Shown here piece after piece: positions 51,924 to 60,063 of a stretch of 64,000 nt of DNA (positions are counted from its first letter, which is position 1; each line of letters begins with the position of its first letter). A model generated the notes under the pieces. That model was not told where the DNA came from, did no database searches, and saw only the letters and a list, made by a program, of their open reading frames with translations. This stretch comes from Myxococcaceae bacterium (GTDB taxonomy: Bacteria; Myxococcota_A; Polyangia; Polyangiales; Ga0077539). The position numbers and the translations under genes were made by a program. The stretch is taken from positions 96,619-160,618 of the forward strand of contig SCUS01000053.1 in the NCBI GenBank assembly GCA_004297725.1, given 5' to 3'.

Positions 51924-54752
51924 TCACGGTCGGCTGATCGCCACCGAGAAGCTCCCGGTGTTGCTGCTGAATCCGTCCACCGTGAAGGCGTGGATGCCAG
52001 GGCCGGGAGGGAGCGTCGCGCTGATGGACGACTGCAGCCCGCACGCGTCGTCGTTGCAGGCGTCGCCGCCGCCCGCCGCGTTGCGGAGGTAGATCAGCGT
52101 GTCCCAGCTCGCGCGGCCGCAGGTCTGCGCGCTGAAGGCCCCGCCGACGAAGTCCGGGCAGGTGCGCCACCACCAGGTGGACTCCCCCGCCGCACCGCCG
52201 CCGCACGGACCGCCCATCGAGCCGCTGCCCCCGGTGCCGCCCCCCTGCGTCGTCGCTCCGGCCGGGAGCAGGCTCACGCCGCCGCTGCCCACGGGCAGGT
52301 GCTGGAAGCGAAGGCTGATGGTGCCGGTCTGGCCCCCGTAGCCGCCGACCATCAGGTACCAGGTTCCGGGGTTGAGCAGCGCGACCACCTGCGACTGAAG
52401 CCCGCCGTTGCACCCGGCGGAGCCCATGTCGTCGTTGCAGACGACGTCGCCGCTGGTCGTCGAGGCCGAGAGGGCCGTGCCGCAGTCGCGGGCGAAATAG
52501 AGCACCGTGTCGAAGGAGCTGCCCGCCGTGTCGGCGTAGACCAGCTCCCTCGACGGGCCCGGCACCGTGAAGCGGTAGTACACGTCCGAGGTGACGCCGA
52601 AGCCGCACGGCGGGGTGATCGAGGCGGTGGCCCCGACGTTGGTTCCGCCGAGCGCGACGCTGGAGCTCGCGAAGGAGATCTCCTGCGCGCCGCCGCAGGA
52701 GTCGTTGGCCGGCGCGGACTGCACGCACGAGCCGCCGGCGCACGACCGGCCCGAAGGGCACACGTTGCCGCAGCCGCCGCAGTTGCGAGGGTCGCTCGAG
52801 AGCGAGACGCAGCTCCCGCCGCAGAAGGTGGTCCCGCCCGCGCACACGCTCGCGCACGACCCGCCCGAGCACGCCGTGCCGGGGCCGCAGCTCCGGCCGC
52901 ACGCTCCGCAGTTGGCGTTGTTGCTCGCCAGGTTGGTCTCGCAGCCCGTCGCCGGCGTGCCGTCGCAGTCCGCGAAGCCCGCCACGCAGGCGACGATCGC
53001 GCACCCGCCGTCGGAGCACGACGCCGTGGCGAAGGGCAGCGAGCAGCTTCGCCCGCACGCGCCGCAGTGCGAGCTGCTGAGGTTGAGGTTGGTCTCGCAG
53101 CCGTCGGCCTCGCTGCCGTTGCAGTTGCCGTAGCCCGGGCTGCACGCGCCCAGCACGCACCCGCCGCCGGCGCAGGAGACGGTCGCGTTGGCGCGCGAGC
53201 ACTGCGAGCCGCACGCCCCGCAGTGGGCGATGCTCTCCCGGAGGTTGGTCTCGCAGCCGTCCCCGGCGGCGCGGTTGCAGTCGCCGTAGCCGGCGTTGCA
53301 GGCGAGGGCGCAGAGGCCGCCGGTGCAGGCGGGCGCGGCGTTGGCGCCGCCGTCGCAGCGACGCCCGCAGGCGCCGCAGTGCTGCACGTCGGACACCAGC
53401 TGCGCGCAGCGGTCGACGCAGAACGTCGCCCCGCCGGTGCACACGCTGGCGCAGGTTCCGGCCGAGCAGGCGGTGCCGGCCTCGCAGCGGTGGCCGCACG
53501 CGCCGCAGTTGGCGCTCTCCCCGTTGAGGTCGACCTCGCAGCCGTTGGAGGCGCTGCCGTCGCAGTCGGCCCAGCCCGTCTCGCAGCTCGCCACCACGCA
53601 GCGCGCGCCGGAGCACGCGGCGTTGGCGTGCGCCACGCTGCACCGGATGCCGCAGCCCCCGCAGTGCGCCGCGCTCGTGGCGACGAAGACCTCGCAGCCG
53701 TTGGCGGCCATCCCGTCGCAGTCGCTGAAGCCCCCCTCGCAGGTCACGCCGCACATCGCCATCGCGCAGGTCGCCACCGCGTTGGGGCCCGCGGGGCATC
53801 GCTGCCCGCAGGCGCCGCAGTGCGCGGTGCTCCGGGCGAGCTCGGTCTCGCACCCGTTGGACGCGTCGCCGTCGCAGTCGCCGTAGCCCGCGTTGCACTC
53901 CGGCACGCAGGCGCCGGACACGCAGCGCGTCGAGGCGTTGACCCCCGCGGTGCAGGCCCGACCGCAGCCGCCGCAGTTCGCCGGGTCGGCCGACAGGTCG
54001 GCCTCGCAGCCGTTGGAGGGCGCGCGGTCGCAGTCGCCGAAGCCCATGGTGCAGGCGGCCACCGAGCACGCCCCCTCGACGCAGGCGGGCACGCCGTTGG
54101 GGGCGCTGCAGGAGATGCCGCAGCGGCCGCAGTTCATGGCGTCGCTGCTCGGCGTGGCGCAGCGCCCGAGGCAGCACGAGCTCCCGTCGCCGCAGGCGTT
54201 GCCGCAGGCCCCGCAGTGGGCCGCGCTGCTGTTGACGTCGACGCACCGCTCGGCGCAGCAGGTGCTGCCCACGCCGCAGGGCTTGGTGTCGGTGCAGCCG
54301 GGGACGCACACCGCCTCGCGGCACACGGTGCCCGGGATGCAGTCGACGGCCTGCTTGCACCCGGTGCAGCGGTGCGTGGCGAGGTCGCAGCGGGTCACGC
54401 CCCCGCCGCAGTCGGCGTCGTCGTCGCAGCCCGTCGCGCAGGCCCGCGCGGCGGGGTCGCAGTAGGAGCCGAGCGCGCAGGAGTCGCCGCCCACGATGCA
54501 CCCCACGCAGCGGCCGCTCACCGGGTCGCAGAGGGTGCCCCCCGGGTCGGTGCGGCACTCGTCGTTGCTCGCGCAGCGGGGGCCGCCGTCACCCTCCACG
54601 GTCGGGGCGTCGCCCGCGTCGCTCGCGTCCTTCGAGGGGCCTGCGTCGCGCGGGTCGGCGATGCTTCCTCGGGCGCACCCCGTCAGCGCCGAGGCGCCCA
54701 CGGTTCCGAGAACGAGGAGCAGGCGCAGGACGAGACCCGACGGACAGGGCAT
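51924..54752 (-). CDS. Large Cys-repeat lipoprotein with C-terminal PPC-like domains
   Basis: A 942-residue surface lipoprotein. The signal ends at lipobox LTGC (SALTGC). Residues 60-175 are Cys-rich EGF-like segments. Residues about 179-665 carry eleven [HN]CG-x-CG-x2-C motifs; five of them are spaced exactly 52 residues apart (208, 260, 312, 364, 416), and later ones at 52-53 or 42-43. Each full unit ends with GYGDCDG...NGCE. The last 260 residues contain two beta domains like the pre-peptidase C-terminal (PPC) fold (LVYADTAGSSFDTVLYFARDC and WYLMVGGYGGQTGTISLRF, then TLIYLRN). The type is common in Myxococcota; the role is unknown, adhesion or matrix being plausible. Confidence 0.85.
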   Translation of the reverse strand: MPCPSGLVLRLLLVLGTVGASALTGCARGSIADPRDAGPSKDASDAGDAPTVEGDGGPRCASNDECRTDPGGTLCDPVSGRCVGCIVGGDSCALGSYCDPAARACATGCDDDADCGGGVTRCDLATHRCTGCKQAVDCIPGTVCREAVCVPGCTDTKPCGVGSTCCAERCVDVNSSAAHCGACGNACGDGSSCCLGRCATPSSDAMNCGRCGISCSAPNGVPACVEGACSVAACTMGFGDCDRAPSNGCEADLSADPANCGGCGRACTAGVNASTRCVSGACVPECNAGYGDCDGDASNGCETELARSTAHCGACGQRCPAGPNAVATCAMAMCGVTCEGGFSDCDGMAANGCEVFVATSAAHCGGCGIRCSVAHANAACSGARCVVASCETGWADCDGSASNGCEVDLNGESANCGACGHRCEAGTACSAGTCASVCTGGATFCVDRCAQLVSDVQHCGACGRRCDGGANAAPACTGGLCALACNAGYGDCNRAAGDGCETNLRESIAHCGACGSQCSRANATVSCAGGGCVLGACSPGYGNCNGSEADGCETNLNLSSSHCGACGRSCSLPFATASCSDGGCAIVACVAGFADCDGTPATGCETNLASNNANCGACGRSCGPGTACSGGSCASVCAGGTTFCGGSCVSLSSDPRNCGGCGNVCPSGRSCAGGSCVQSAPANDSCGGAQEISFASSSVALGGTNVGATASITPPCGFGVTSDVYYRFTVPGPSRELVYADTAGSSFDTVLYFARDCGTALSASTTSGDVVCNDDMGSAGCNGGLQSQVVALLNPGTWYLMVGGYGGQTGTISLRFQHLPVGSGGVSLLPAGATTQGGGTGGSGSMGGPCGGGAAGESTWWWRTCPDFVGGAFSAQTCGRASWDTLIYLRNAAGGGDACNDDACGLQSSISATLPPGPGIHAFTVDGFSSNTGSFSVAISRP
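52758..54218 (-). repeat. 156-bp coding repeat array (52-residue Cys unit)
   Basis: Eleven Cys-motif units in the lipoprotein gene, with an exact 52-residue period over the first four intervals after residue 208. Two units are shortened to 42-43 residues. The unit shape is HCGACG, xxC, 10-20 variable residues with two Cys, then C-x4-GYGDCDG-x5-GCE. Confidence 0.75.
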
Positions 54753-54870
54753 GGAAGGGATCCTTGCGCTGCGCCCCGGGGGTGGGGAGACGGCGCGCGA
54801 GGAGCATATCAGAGCGTGCCTCGCCACCCCCTGCGTCAACATGTCGTATGGCGCGCGGGGCAGGTGTCGC

Positions 54871-54876
54871 TACGAT
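54871..54876 (+). promoter_or_regulatory. -10-like TACGAT, leaderless geometry
   Basis: TACGAT, 7 bases (CGCGCGC), ATG at 54884. The same TACGATCGCGCGC string occurs before the OPT gene at 58050. Confidence 0.45.
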
Positions 54877-54883
54877 CGCGCGC

Positions 54884-55531
54884 ATGTCCTCCCCATCGAT
54901 TCGTACCCGGTTGAAGTCGCTCTCCCCATGGGCCCTCTCGCTGGTGGCCCTCGGGTGTGGCCACGATGACGCCCCGGTGACCGCGGCCTGCGGCGACCCG
55001 ACGCAGGTCAGCCTGCCCAGCTGCTCTGCCGGGGTCGACGGCTTCTCGGATGAGGCCTGCACCGTGCTCGATGACGCGATCACCACCCGGGCCAGTGCGC
55101 AGGACGCGAGGGCCCCGTCGGTCACCGCGCCCACCGAGGGGCAGCGCGTCTCCCGGGCGACCCCCTTCACCTTCTCCTGGACGGCGCCCGTCGCGGCGCG
55201 CCCGAGGCTCCGCGCCCCCCGGGCGATGTCCCTCGCGGACGAGCTGCGCCGATGGACCACGCTCATCCCCGAGGCCGAGGCGCACTGCGAGCCCTTCTCC
55301 GGGCGCGCCTACGAGCTGCGCCTACGGGTCAACGGCGCGACGGTGCTGCGGCGCCAGCAGTCGGCCACGAGCTGGACGCCCGACGCGCGCGACTGGAGCC
55401 TGATCGTGGCGGGCGCCTCGGGGCGCACCGTCGAGCTCACGGTGTACACGGCGCTGTTCAACAACGGTCAGATCGGACCGAGCGCGGGGCCCTTCACTCC
55501 GATGGCGGCGAGGCGCTTCGTCCTGGAGTGA
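54884..55531 (+). CDS. Hypothetical lipoprotein
   Basis: A 215-residue exported protein: MSSPSIRTRLKSLSPWALSL followed by VALGC, a probable lipobox. The mature part has strands that resemble an immunoglobulin-like fold (PFTFSWTAPVAARPR, YELRLRVNGATVLRRQ, WSLIVAGASGRTVELTVYTA). No named family is recognised. Its last 38 bases overlap the convergent hydrolase gene. Confidence 0.65.
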   Translation: MSSPSIRTRLKSLSPWALSLVALGCGHDDAPVTAACGDPTQVSLPSCSAGVDGFSDEACTVLDDAITTRASAQDARAPSVTAPTEGQRVSRATPFTFSWTAPVAARPRLRAPRAMSLADELRRWTTLIPEAEAHCEPFSGRAYELRLRVNGATVLRRQQSATSWTPDARDWSLIVAGASGRTVELTVYTALFNNGQIGPSAGPFTPMAARRFVLE

Positions 55532-56402
55532 CCGCCCGGGTCTCCTCCAGCCAGCGGAGGAGATGTCGATTGACGGTCTCCGGCTGCTCCTGGGTGCAGA
55601 AGTGTCCGCACTGCGGAATCCGCTGGATGCGCAGGTCGCGGGCCACCCGGGAGTGCGGCGCGAGCAGCTCCAGCCCGAGGGCCTTGTCCTCCTCGGCCCA
55701 GAGCAGCAGCCCCGGCTTCTCGATGACGGGATAGGGGGCAATCGACGAGGGGCGGGCGGCCGCGCGGAGGGCCTGTCGGTAATAGGCCAGCATCGGGGTC
55801 ACCGCCTCAGGGCTCGCCACGCTCTCGCAGAAGGGGGCCATCGCCTCGCGGGTGAAGTTGCTCCGATCGACCGCCATCGCGCGAAACATCTTCGCCACCG
55901 CCGAGCCGCCATCGCGGGCGATCATCCGCTCCGGCAGCCACGGGATGTTGAACGCGAACATGTACCAGCTCCGCCGTAGCTGCGCCGTCGAGGAGAGGAG
56001 CGTGCGTCGCATCACCTCGGGGTGAGGGCAATTGATCACCCCATATCGAGAGACCACCTCGGGGTGCCGACTGACGGTCTCCCAGGTGATCGCTCCTCCC
56101 CAGTCGTGACCGATGACCGTGGCCTCGTCCTCGCCCAGCGCCCGGATCAACTGCGCGATGTCGAGCGCGAGGTTGGTGATCTCATAGCCGTCGTGCGGCT
56201 TGTCGCTCAGGCCATAACCTCGCAGGTCGGGCGCCACCACCCGGTAGCCCGCTGCGGCCAGCGCGGGGATCTGCCATCGCCAGGAGAACCAGCGCTCGGG
56301 AAACCCGTGCACCAGCAGCACCAGCGGCCCTCGGCCCTGGGTGGCGTAGTGAAAGCGCACCCCGTTCGCCACCACGCTCGACTCGATGATCGCCTCGGTC
56401 AT
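55494..56402 (-). CDS. Alpha/beta hydrolase, epoxide-hydrolase-like
   Basis: A 302-residue cytoplasmic enzyme. The oxyanion motif HGFPERW, nucleophile Asp100 in VIGHDWGG, an acid near WAEEDKAL, and His267 in QCGHFCTQEQPE match soluble epoxide hydrolases and haloalkane dehalogenase relatives. The Asp nucleophile rules out a Ser esterase. FPERWFSWRWQIPALAAAGYRV is diagnostic of the group. The substrate is unknown. It is divergent from the SDR gene at 56477, and the two may share a function in modifying xenobiotics or lipids. Confidence 0.87.
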   Translation of the reverse strand: MTEAIIESSVVANGVRFHYATQGRGPLVLLVHGFPERWFSWRWQIPALAAAGYRVVAPDLRGYGLSDKPHDGYEITNLALDIAQLIRALGEDEATVIGHDWGGAITWETVSRHPEVVSRYGVINCPHPEVMRRTLLSSTAQLRRSWYMFAFNIPWLPERMIARDGGSAVAKMFRAMAVDRSNFTREAMAPFCESVASPEAVTPMLAYYRQALRAAARPSSIAPYPVIEKPGLLLWAEEDKALGLELLAPHSRVARDLRIQRIPQCGHFCTQEQPETVNRHLLRWLEETRAVTPGRSASPPSE

Positions 56403-56476
56403 TCGTCGCTTCCCAGCTCCTTCGCGCGCACGGTACAACATCCGCCCCCTCCCCTCGCGCCGAGGAGCGCATTGCC

Positions 56477-57235
56477 GTGATCGCCCGCATCTCCCTCGAA
56501 GACAAGGTCGCCATCGTCACCGGCGCGAGCCGCGGCATCGGCGAGTCCATCGCCCGCACCTTCGTCGCCCACGGCGCGAGGGTGGTGATCGCCTCGCGCA
56601 AGCTCGACGGGGTGCGCGCCGTCGCCGAGAGCCTCGGGGAGAGCGCCCACGCGGTCGCCGCCCACACCGGCAGGGAGGCCGAGTGCGAGGCCCTCGTGGC
56701 CGCTGCCATCGAGCGCTACGGCCGGGTCGACGTGCTGGTGAACAACGCCGCCACCAACCCCTATTTCGGTCCGATGCTCGACGTCGACATGGGCGCCTGG
56801 CAGAAGACCTTCGAGGTCAACCTCCAGGGCTACTTCTGGATGGCCCGGGGCGTCGCACGGCACCTCCGAGACCGGGGCGCCCGGGGCTCCATCGTGTCGG
56901 TCTCCAGCGTGGCGGGCCTCGAGGCGGCGCCGATGCAGGGCGTGTACGGCATGACCAAGGCCGCGGTGATCTCCATGACCCGCACGCTGGCCTACGAGCT
57001 GGCGTCGAGCGGCATCCGGGTCAACGCGATCTGTCCGGGGCTGGTCGAGACCCGGCTGGCGGCGGCCATCACCGGCAACGCGACGCTGGTGGAGGAGGTC
57101 ATGAGGAAGACCCCCCTCGGGCGCGTGGGGCAGCCCTCGGAGATCGCGGGCGCGGCGCTCTTCCTGGCGAGCGAGGCCGCGGGGTACATGACCGGACAGG
57201 CGATGGTGGTCGACGGCGGCATGACGATGTGCTGA
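56477..57235 (+). CDS. Short-chain dehydrogenase/reductase (FabG-like)
   Basis: A classical SDR of 252 residues. The cofactor motif is TGASRGIG. NNAATNP follows, and the catalytic Ser, Tyr and Lys are in SVSSVAGLEAAPMQGVYGMTKAA. The end GYMTGQAMVVDGGMTM is standard. RKLDGVRAVAESL places an Arg after the second strand, which favours NADP(H). The start codon is GTG. The gene is 13 bases before larB, so the two are co-transcribed. The substrate is not identifiable. Confidence 0.88.
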   Translation: MIARISLEDKVAIVTGASRGIGESIARTFVAHGARVVIASRKLDGVRAVAESLGESAHAVAAHTGREAECEALVAAAIERYGRVDVLVNNAATNPYFGPMLDVDMGAWQKTFEVNLQGYFWMARGVARHLRDRGARGSIVSVSSVAGLEAAPMQGVYGMTKAAVISMTRTLAYELASSGIRVNAICPGLVETRLAAAITGNATLVEEVMRKTPLGRVGQPSEIAGAALFLASEAAGYMTGQAMVVDGGMTMC

Positions 57236-57248
57236 ATACGCCACCCTG

Positions 57249-58010
57249 ATGGACCCCAAGAAGCTGCGCGAACTGCTCGAACAGGTGGGCAACGGCGGTG
57301 TCACGGTGGACGCCGCGATGACGGGGCTGCGAGACCTGCCCTTCGCCGACCTCGGGTACGCGATGGTCGACCACCACCGGGCGCTCCGTCAGGGGGTGCC
57401 GGAGGTGATTCTCGGCGAGGGCAAGACCGCCGATCACATCGTGGGCATCACCGAGGAGCTGTCCCGCCGCGACGTCAACACGCTGATCACCCGCCTCGAC
57501 CCGGCGAAGGCCGAGGCGGTGCGCGAGCGCCTGCCGGCGGTGCGCTACCACGCGGTCTCCCGCATCGCGACGCTGGAGGTGCGCCCCATCCCGGCGCTGG
57601 GCAAGAGCCCGGTCGCGGTGATCTGCGCGGGCACCTCCGACGCCCCGGTGGCCGAGGAGGCGTGCGAGACGCTCCGGATGCTGGGCGCCTCGGTGGAGCG
57701 CGTCTACGACGTCGGCGTCGCCGGGGTGCACCGGCTGCTGGCCAGGCGCGCGGTCTTCGAGCGCTGCTCCGTGGCCATCGTGGTGGCGGGCATGGAGGGC
57801 GCGCTGCCGAGCGCGGTCGGGGGCATGGTGTCCATCCCGGTGATCGCGGTGCCCACTTCCGTGGGCTACGGCGCGGCGCTGGGCGGCCTCGCGGCGCTGG
57901 CCTCGATGCTCACGAGCTGCGCCTCCGGCGTGACGGTCTGCAACATCGACAACGGCTTCGGCGCGGCCTTCGCGGCGGCGAGAATCCTCCAGAGCGCCTC
58001 GCGCTACTGA
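57249..58010 (+). CDS. larB: LarB-like nickel-pincer cofactor synthase
   Basis: A pyridinium-3,5-bisthiocarboxylic-acid pathway protein of the LarB family, 253 residues. LarB carboxylates and hydrolyses nicotinic acid adenine dinucleotide. The N-terminal region (LRDLPFADLGYAMVDHHRAL, GVPEVILGEGKTADH) and C-terminal AIRC/PurE-like part (VICAGTSDAPVAEEA, VIAVPTSVGYGAALGGLAAL, CNIDNGFGAAFAAARI) are complete. No larC, larE or larA is in the window. The upstream SDR and downstream OPT transporter share direction. Confidence 0.88.
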   Translation: MDPKKLRELLEQVGNGGVTVDAAMTGLRDLPFADLGYAMVDHHRALRQGVPEVILGEGKTADHIVGITEELSRRDVNTLITRLDPAKAEAVRERLPAVRYHAVSRIATLEVRPIPALGKSPVAVICAGTSDAPVAEEACETLRMLGASVERVYDVGVAGVHRLLARRAVFERCSVAIVVAGMEGALPSAVGGMVSIPVIAVPTSVGYGAALGGLAALASMLTSCASGVTVCNIDNGFGAAFAAARILQSASRY

Positions 58011-58049
58011 CCCTTGCCTTTCTGCCCTCACCGGGGCGGGGCTTGCGAC

Positions 58050-58055
58050 TACGAT
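58050..58055 (+). promoter_or_regulatory. -10-like TACGAT, 8 bases before the OPT start
   Basis: TACGAT, 8 bases, ATG at 58064. It is near-identical in sequence to the element before 54884. Confidence 0.35.
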
Positions 58056-58063
58056 CGCGCGCC

Positions 58064-60004
58064 ATGAGCTCCGAGGTCGCGCCCACGCCCGTCCCGTCCC
58101 CCGCCGCCAGCAACGCCACCGAGGCGGAGATCCGCTGGTTTCGAGAGGTCTACCAGGGCGACAAGGTGCCGCAGTTCACGCTGCGGTCGTTCGTCATGGG
58201 ATCGCTGCTGGGATCGCTCATGGCGCTCTCCAACCTCTACGTCGGGTTGAAGACCGGCTGGGGCCTCGGCGTCGCCATCACCGCGAGCATCCTGTCGTTC
58301 ACCCTCTATTCGGTGTTGAGCGGCATCGCGCCGAAGCTCTTCGGGTCGAACATGTCGATCCTCGAGACCAACGCCATGTCGTCGACGGCCTCGTCGGCGG
58401 GCTACTCCACCGGGGGCACGATGGTGTCCGCCATCTGCGCGCTGCTGCTGGTGCAGGGCCACCACCTTCCCTTCTGGACCCTCACCGCCTGGACCTTCCT
58501 GCTCGCCATCCTCGGCACCGTGATGGCCATCCCGATGAAGCGGCAGATGATCAACATCGAGCAGCTCAAGTTTCCTTCGGGCATGGCCGCGGCGGAGACG
58601 CTGCGCTCGCTCTACGGCACCGGCGGCGAGGCGAAGGCGAAGGCCCGCGCGCTCTTCGCCTCCATGGGCATCGGCGCGGTGGTGGCCTGGCTGCGCGACG
58701 CCCACGCCGTCGCGAGCACCGGCGTCCTCGCGCTGCTCACCCGGCTGTCGAAGCTCCCTTCGACGGTGGAGATCCCCGGGCTCACCATCGCGGGCCGCCC
58801 GGCGATGCAGTACACGATCGGCTTCGAGGGCTCGCTCATCCTGGTGGCGGCGGGCGCCATGATGGGGCTGCGCACCACCACCACGATGCTCTTCGCGGCG
58901 CTCATCAACTACGGTGTGCTGGCGCCTCGCATCTTCGAGATGGGCGGCATCACCCGCCTCGGCTACCGCGGCATCGTCGGATGGAGCCTCTGGCCCGGCG
59001 CGGCCATCATGGTGACCTCGGGGCTGCTTTCCTTCGCGCTCCAGTGGCGCACGGTGGCGCGGGCCTTCAGCGGGCTCGGCAAGGCCTTCTCCCGCTCCAA
59101 GGCGCCGAAGACCACCGCGGGCGACGGGCCCTTCCGGGAGGGCTCCCTGGTCGACCCGGGCGAGGACCCGATGGAGCGCATCGAGGTGCCGCCGACGTGG
59201 TTCGTGGGGGGCATGGCCTTCGCCACCATCGGCCTCGTGATCGTCGGCTACTTCGCCTTCCACATCGCCCCGTGGCTGTCGGTGCTGGCGGTGGTGCTCT
59301 CCTTCGTGCTCGCCATCGTGGCGTGCCGCGCCACAGGCGAGACCGACACCACGCCGGTGGGGGCGATGGGCAAGATCACCCAGCTCACCTACGGGGCGCT
59401 GGCGCCCTCCAACCTCACCACCAACCTGATGACCGCGAGCATCACCGCGGGCGCCGCGGGGAGCGCCGCCGACCTGCTCACCGACCTCAAGTCGGGATAC
59501 CTCCTGGGGGCCAATCCCAGGAAGCAGTTTCTGGCGCAGCTCAGCGGCACCGTGGTGGGCACCATCGTGGTGGTCCCGGCCTTCTACAAGCTGGTGCCCA
59601 ACCCGGCGATCCTCGGGAGCGACCGCTTCCCGGCTCCGTCGGCGCAGGTGTGGCGCGGCGTCGCCGAGGTGCTCGCCCGAGGGGTGCACTCGCTGCACCC
59701 GACGGCCCGCTGGGCGATGCTCATCGGCGGCCTCATCGGGCTCGCGCTCCCGCTGCTGGAGCTCAGCTTCCCCAAGCACAAGAAGTATCTGCCCTCCGCC
59801 ATGGGGCTCGGTCTCGCGCTGGTGATCCCGGCCTTCAACAGCGTGTCGATGTTCATCGGCGCGGTGCTGGCGGCCGCGTGGATGAAGCGCAACGAGGCGA
59901 AGGCCGAGGCGTACACGATCCCCATCGCCAGCGGCATCATCGCGGGTGAGAGCCTGCTGGGCGTCGCCGTCGCGCTGCTCGCCGCTTCGGGCTACCTCCG
60001 CTAG
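58064..60004 (+). CDS. OPT-family oligopeptide/metal-chelate transporter
   Basis: A polytopic inner-membrane protein of 646 residues with about 14-16 hydrophobic segments. The family features GSLLGSLMALSNLYVGLKTGW near the N-terminus, NMSILETNAMSSTASSAGYS, and QLKFPSGMAAAETLRSLYG are clear. PT/OPT proteins import oligopeptides or metal-chelates with protons. A charged loop (KAFSRSKAPKTTAGDGPFRE) lies near the middle. The upstream gene is larB, which raises but does not prove a metal link. Its own -10-like element suggests separate transcription. Confidence 0.9.
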   Translation: MSSEVAPTPVPSPAASNATEAEIRWFREVYQGDKVPQFTLRSFVMGSLLGSLMALSNLYVGLKTGWGLGVAITASILSFTLYSVLSGIAPKLFGSNMSILETNAMSSTASSAGYSTGGTMVSAICALLLVQGHHLPFWTLTAWTFLLAILGTVMAIPMKRQMINIEQLKFPSGMAAAETLRSLYGTGGEAKAKARALFASMGIGAVVAWLRDAHAVASTGVLALLTRLSKLPSTVEIPGLTIAGRPAMQYTIGFEGSLILVAAGAMMGLRTTTTMLFAALINYGVLAPRIFEMGGITRLGYRGIVGWSLWPGAAIMVTSGLLSFALQWRTVARAFSGLGKAFSRSKAPKTTAGDGPFREGSLVDPGEDPMERIEVPPTWFVGGMAFATIGLVIVGYFAFHIAPWLSVLAVVLSFVLAIVACRATGETDTTPVGAMGKITQLTYGALAPSNLTTNLMTASITAGAAGSAADLLTDLKSGYLLGANPRKQFLAQLSGTVVGTIVVVPAFYKLVPNPAILGSDRFPAPSAQVWRGVAEVLARGVHSLHPTARWAMLIGGLIGLALPLLELSFPKHKKYLPSAMGLGLALVIPAFNSVSMFIGAVLAAAWMKRNEAKAEAYTIPIASGIIAGESLLGVAVALLAASGYLR

Positions 60005-60063
60005 TCAGCGCCTCCGACTGGCGGCACGGCCGCTGCACAGCGTCGCCGTCGGAGGCATCAAGG

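Noticed and set aside
51990..54914. A plus-strand open frame across the Cys-repeat lipoprotein
   Set aside because: Ala/Arg/Val-rich shadow of the minus-strand repeat gene. Its own repeats only mirror the Cys codons.
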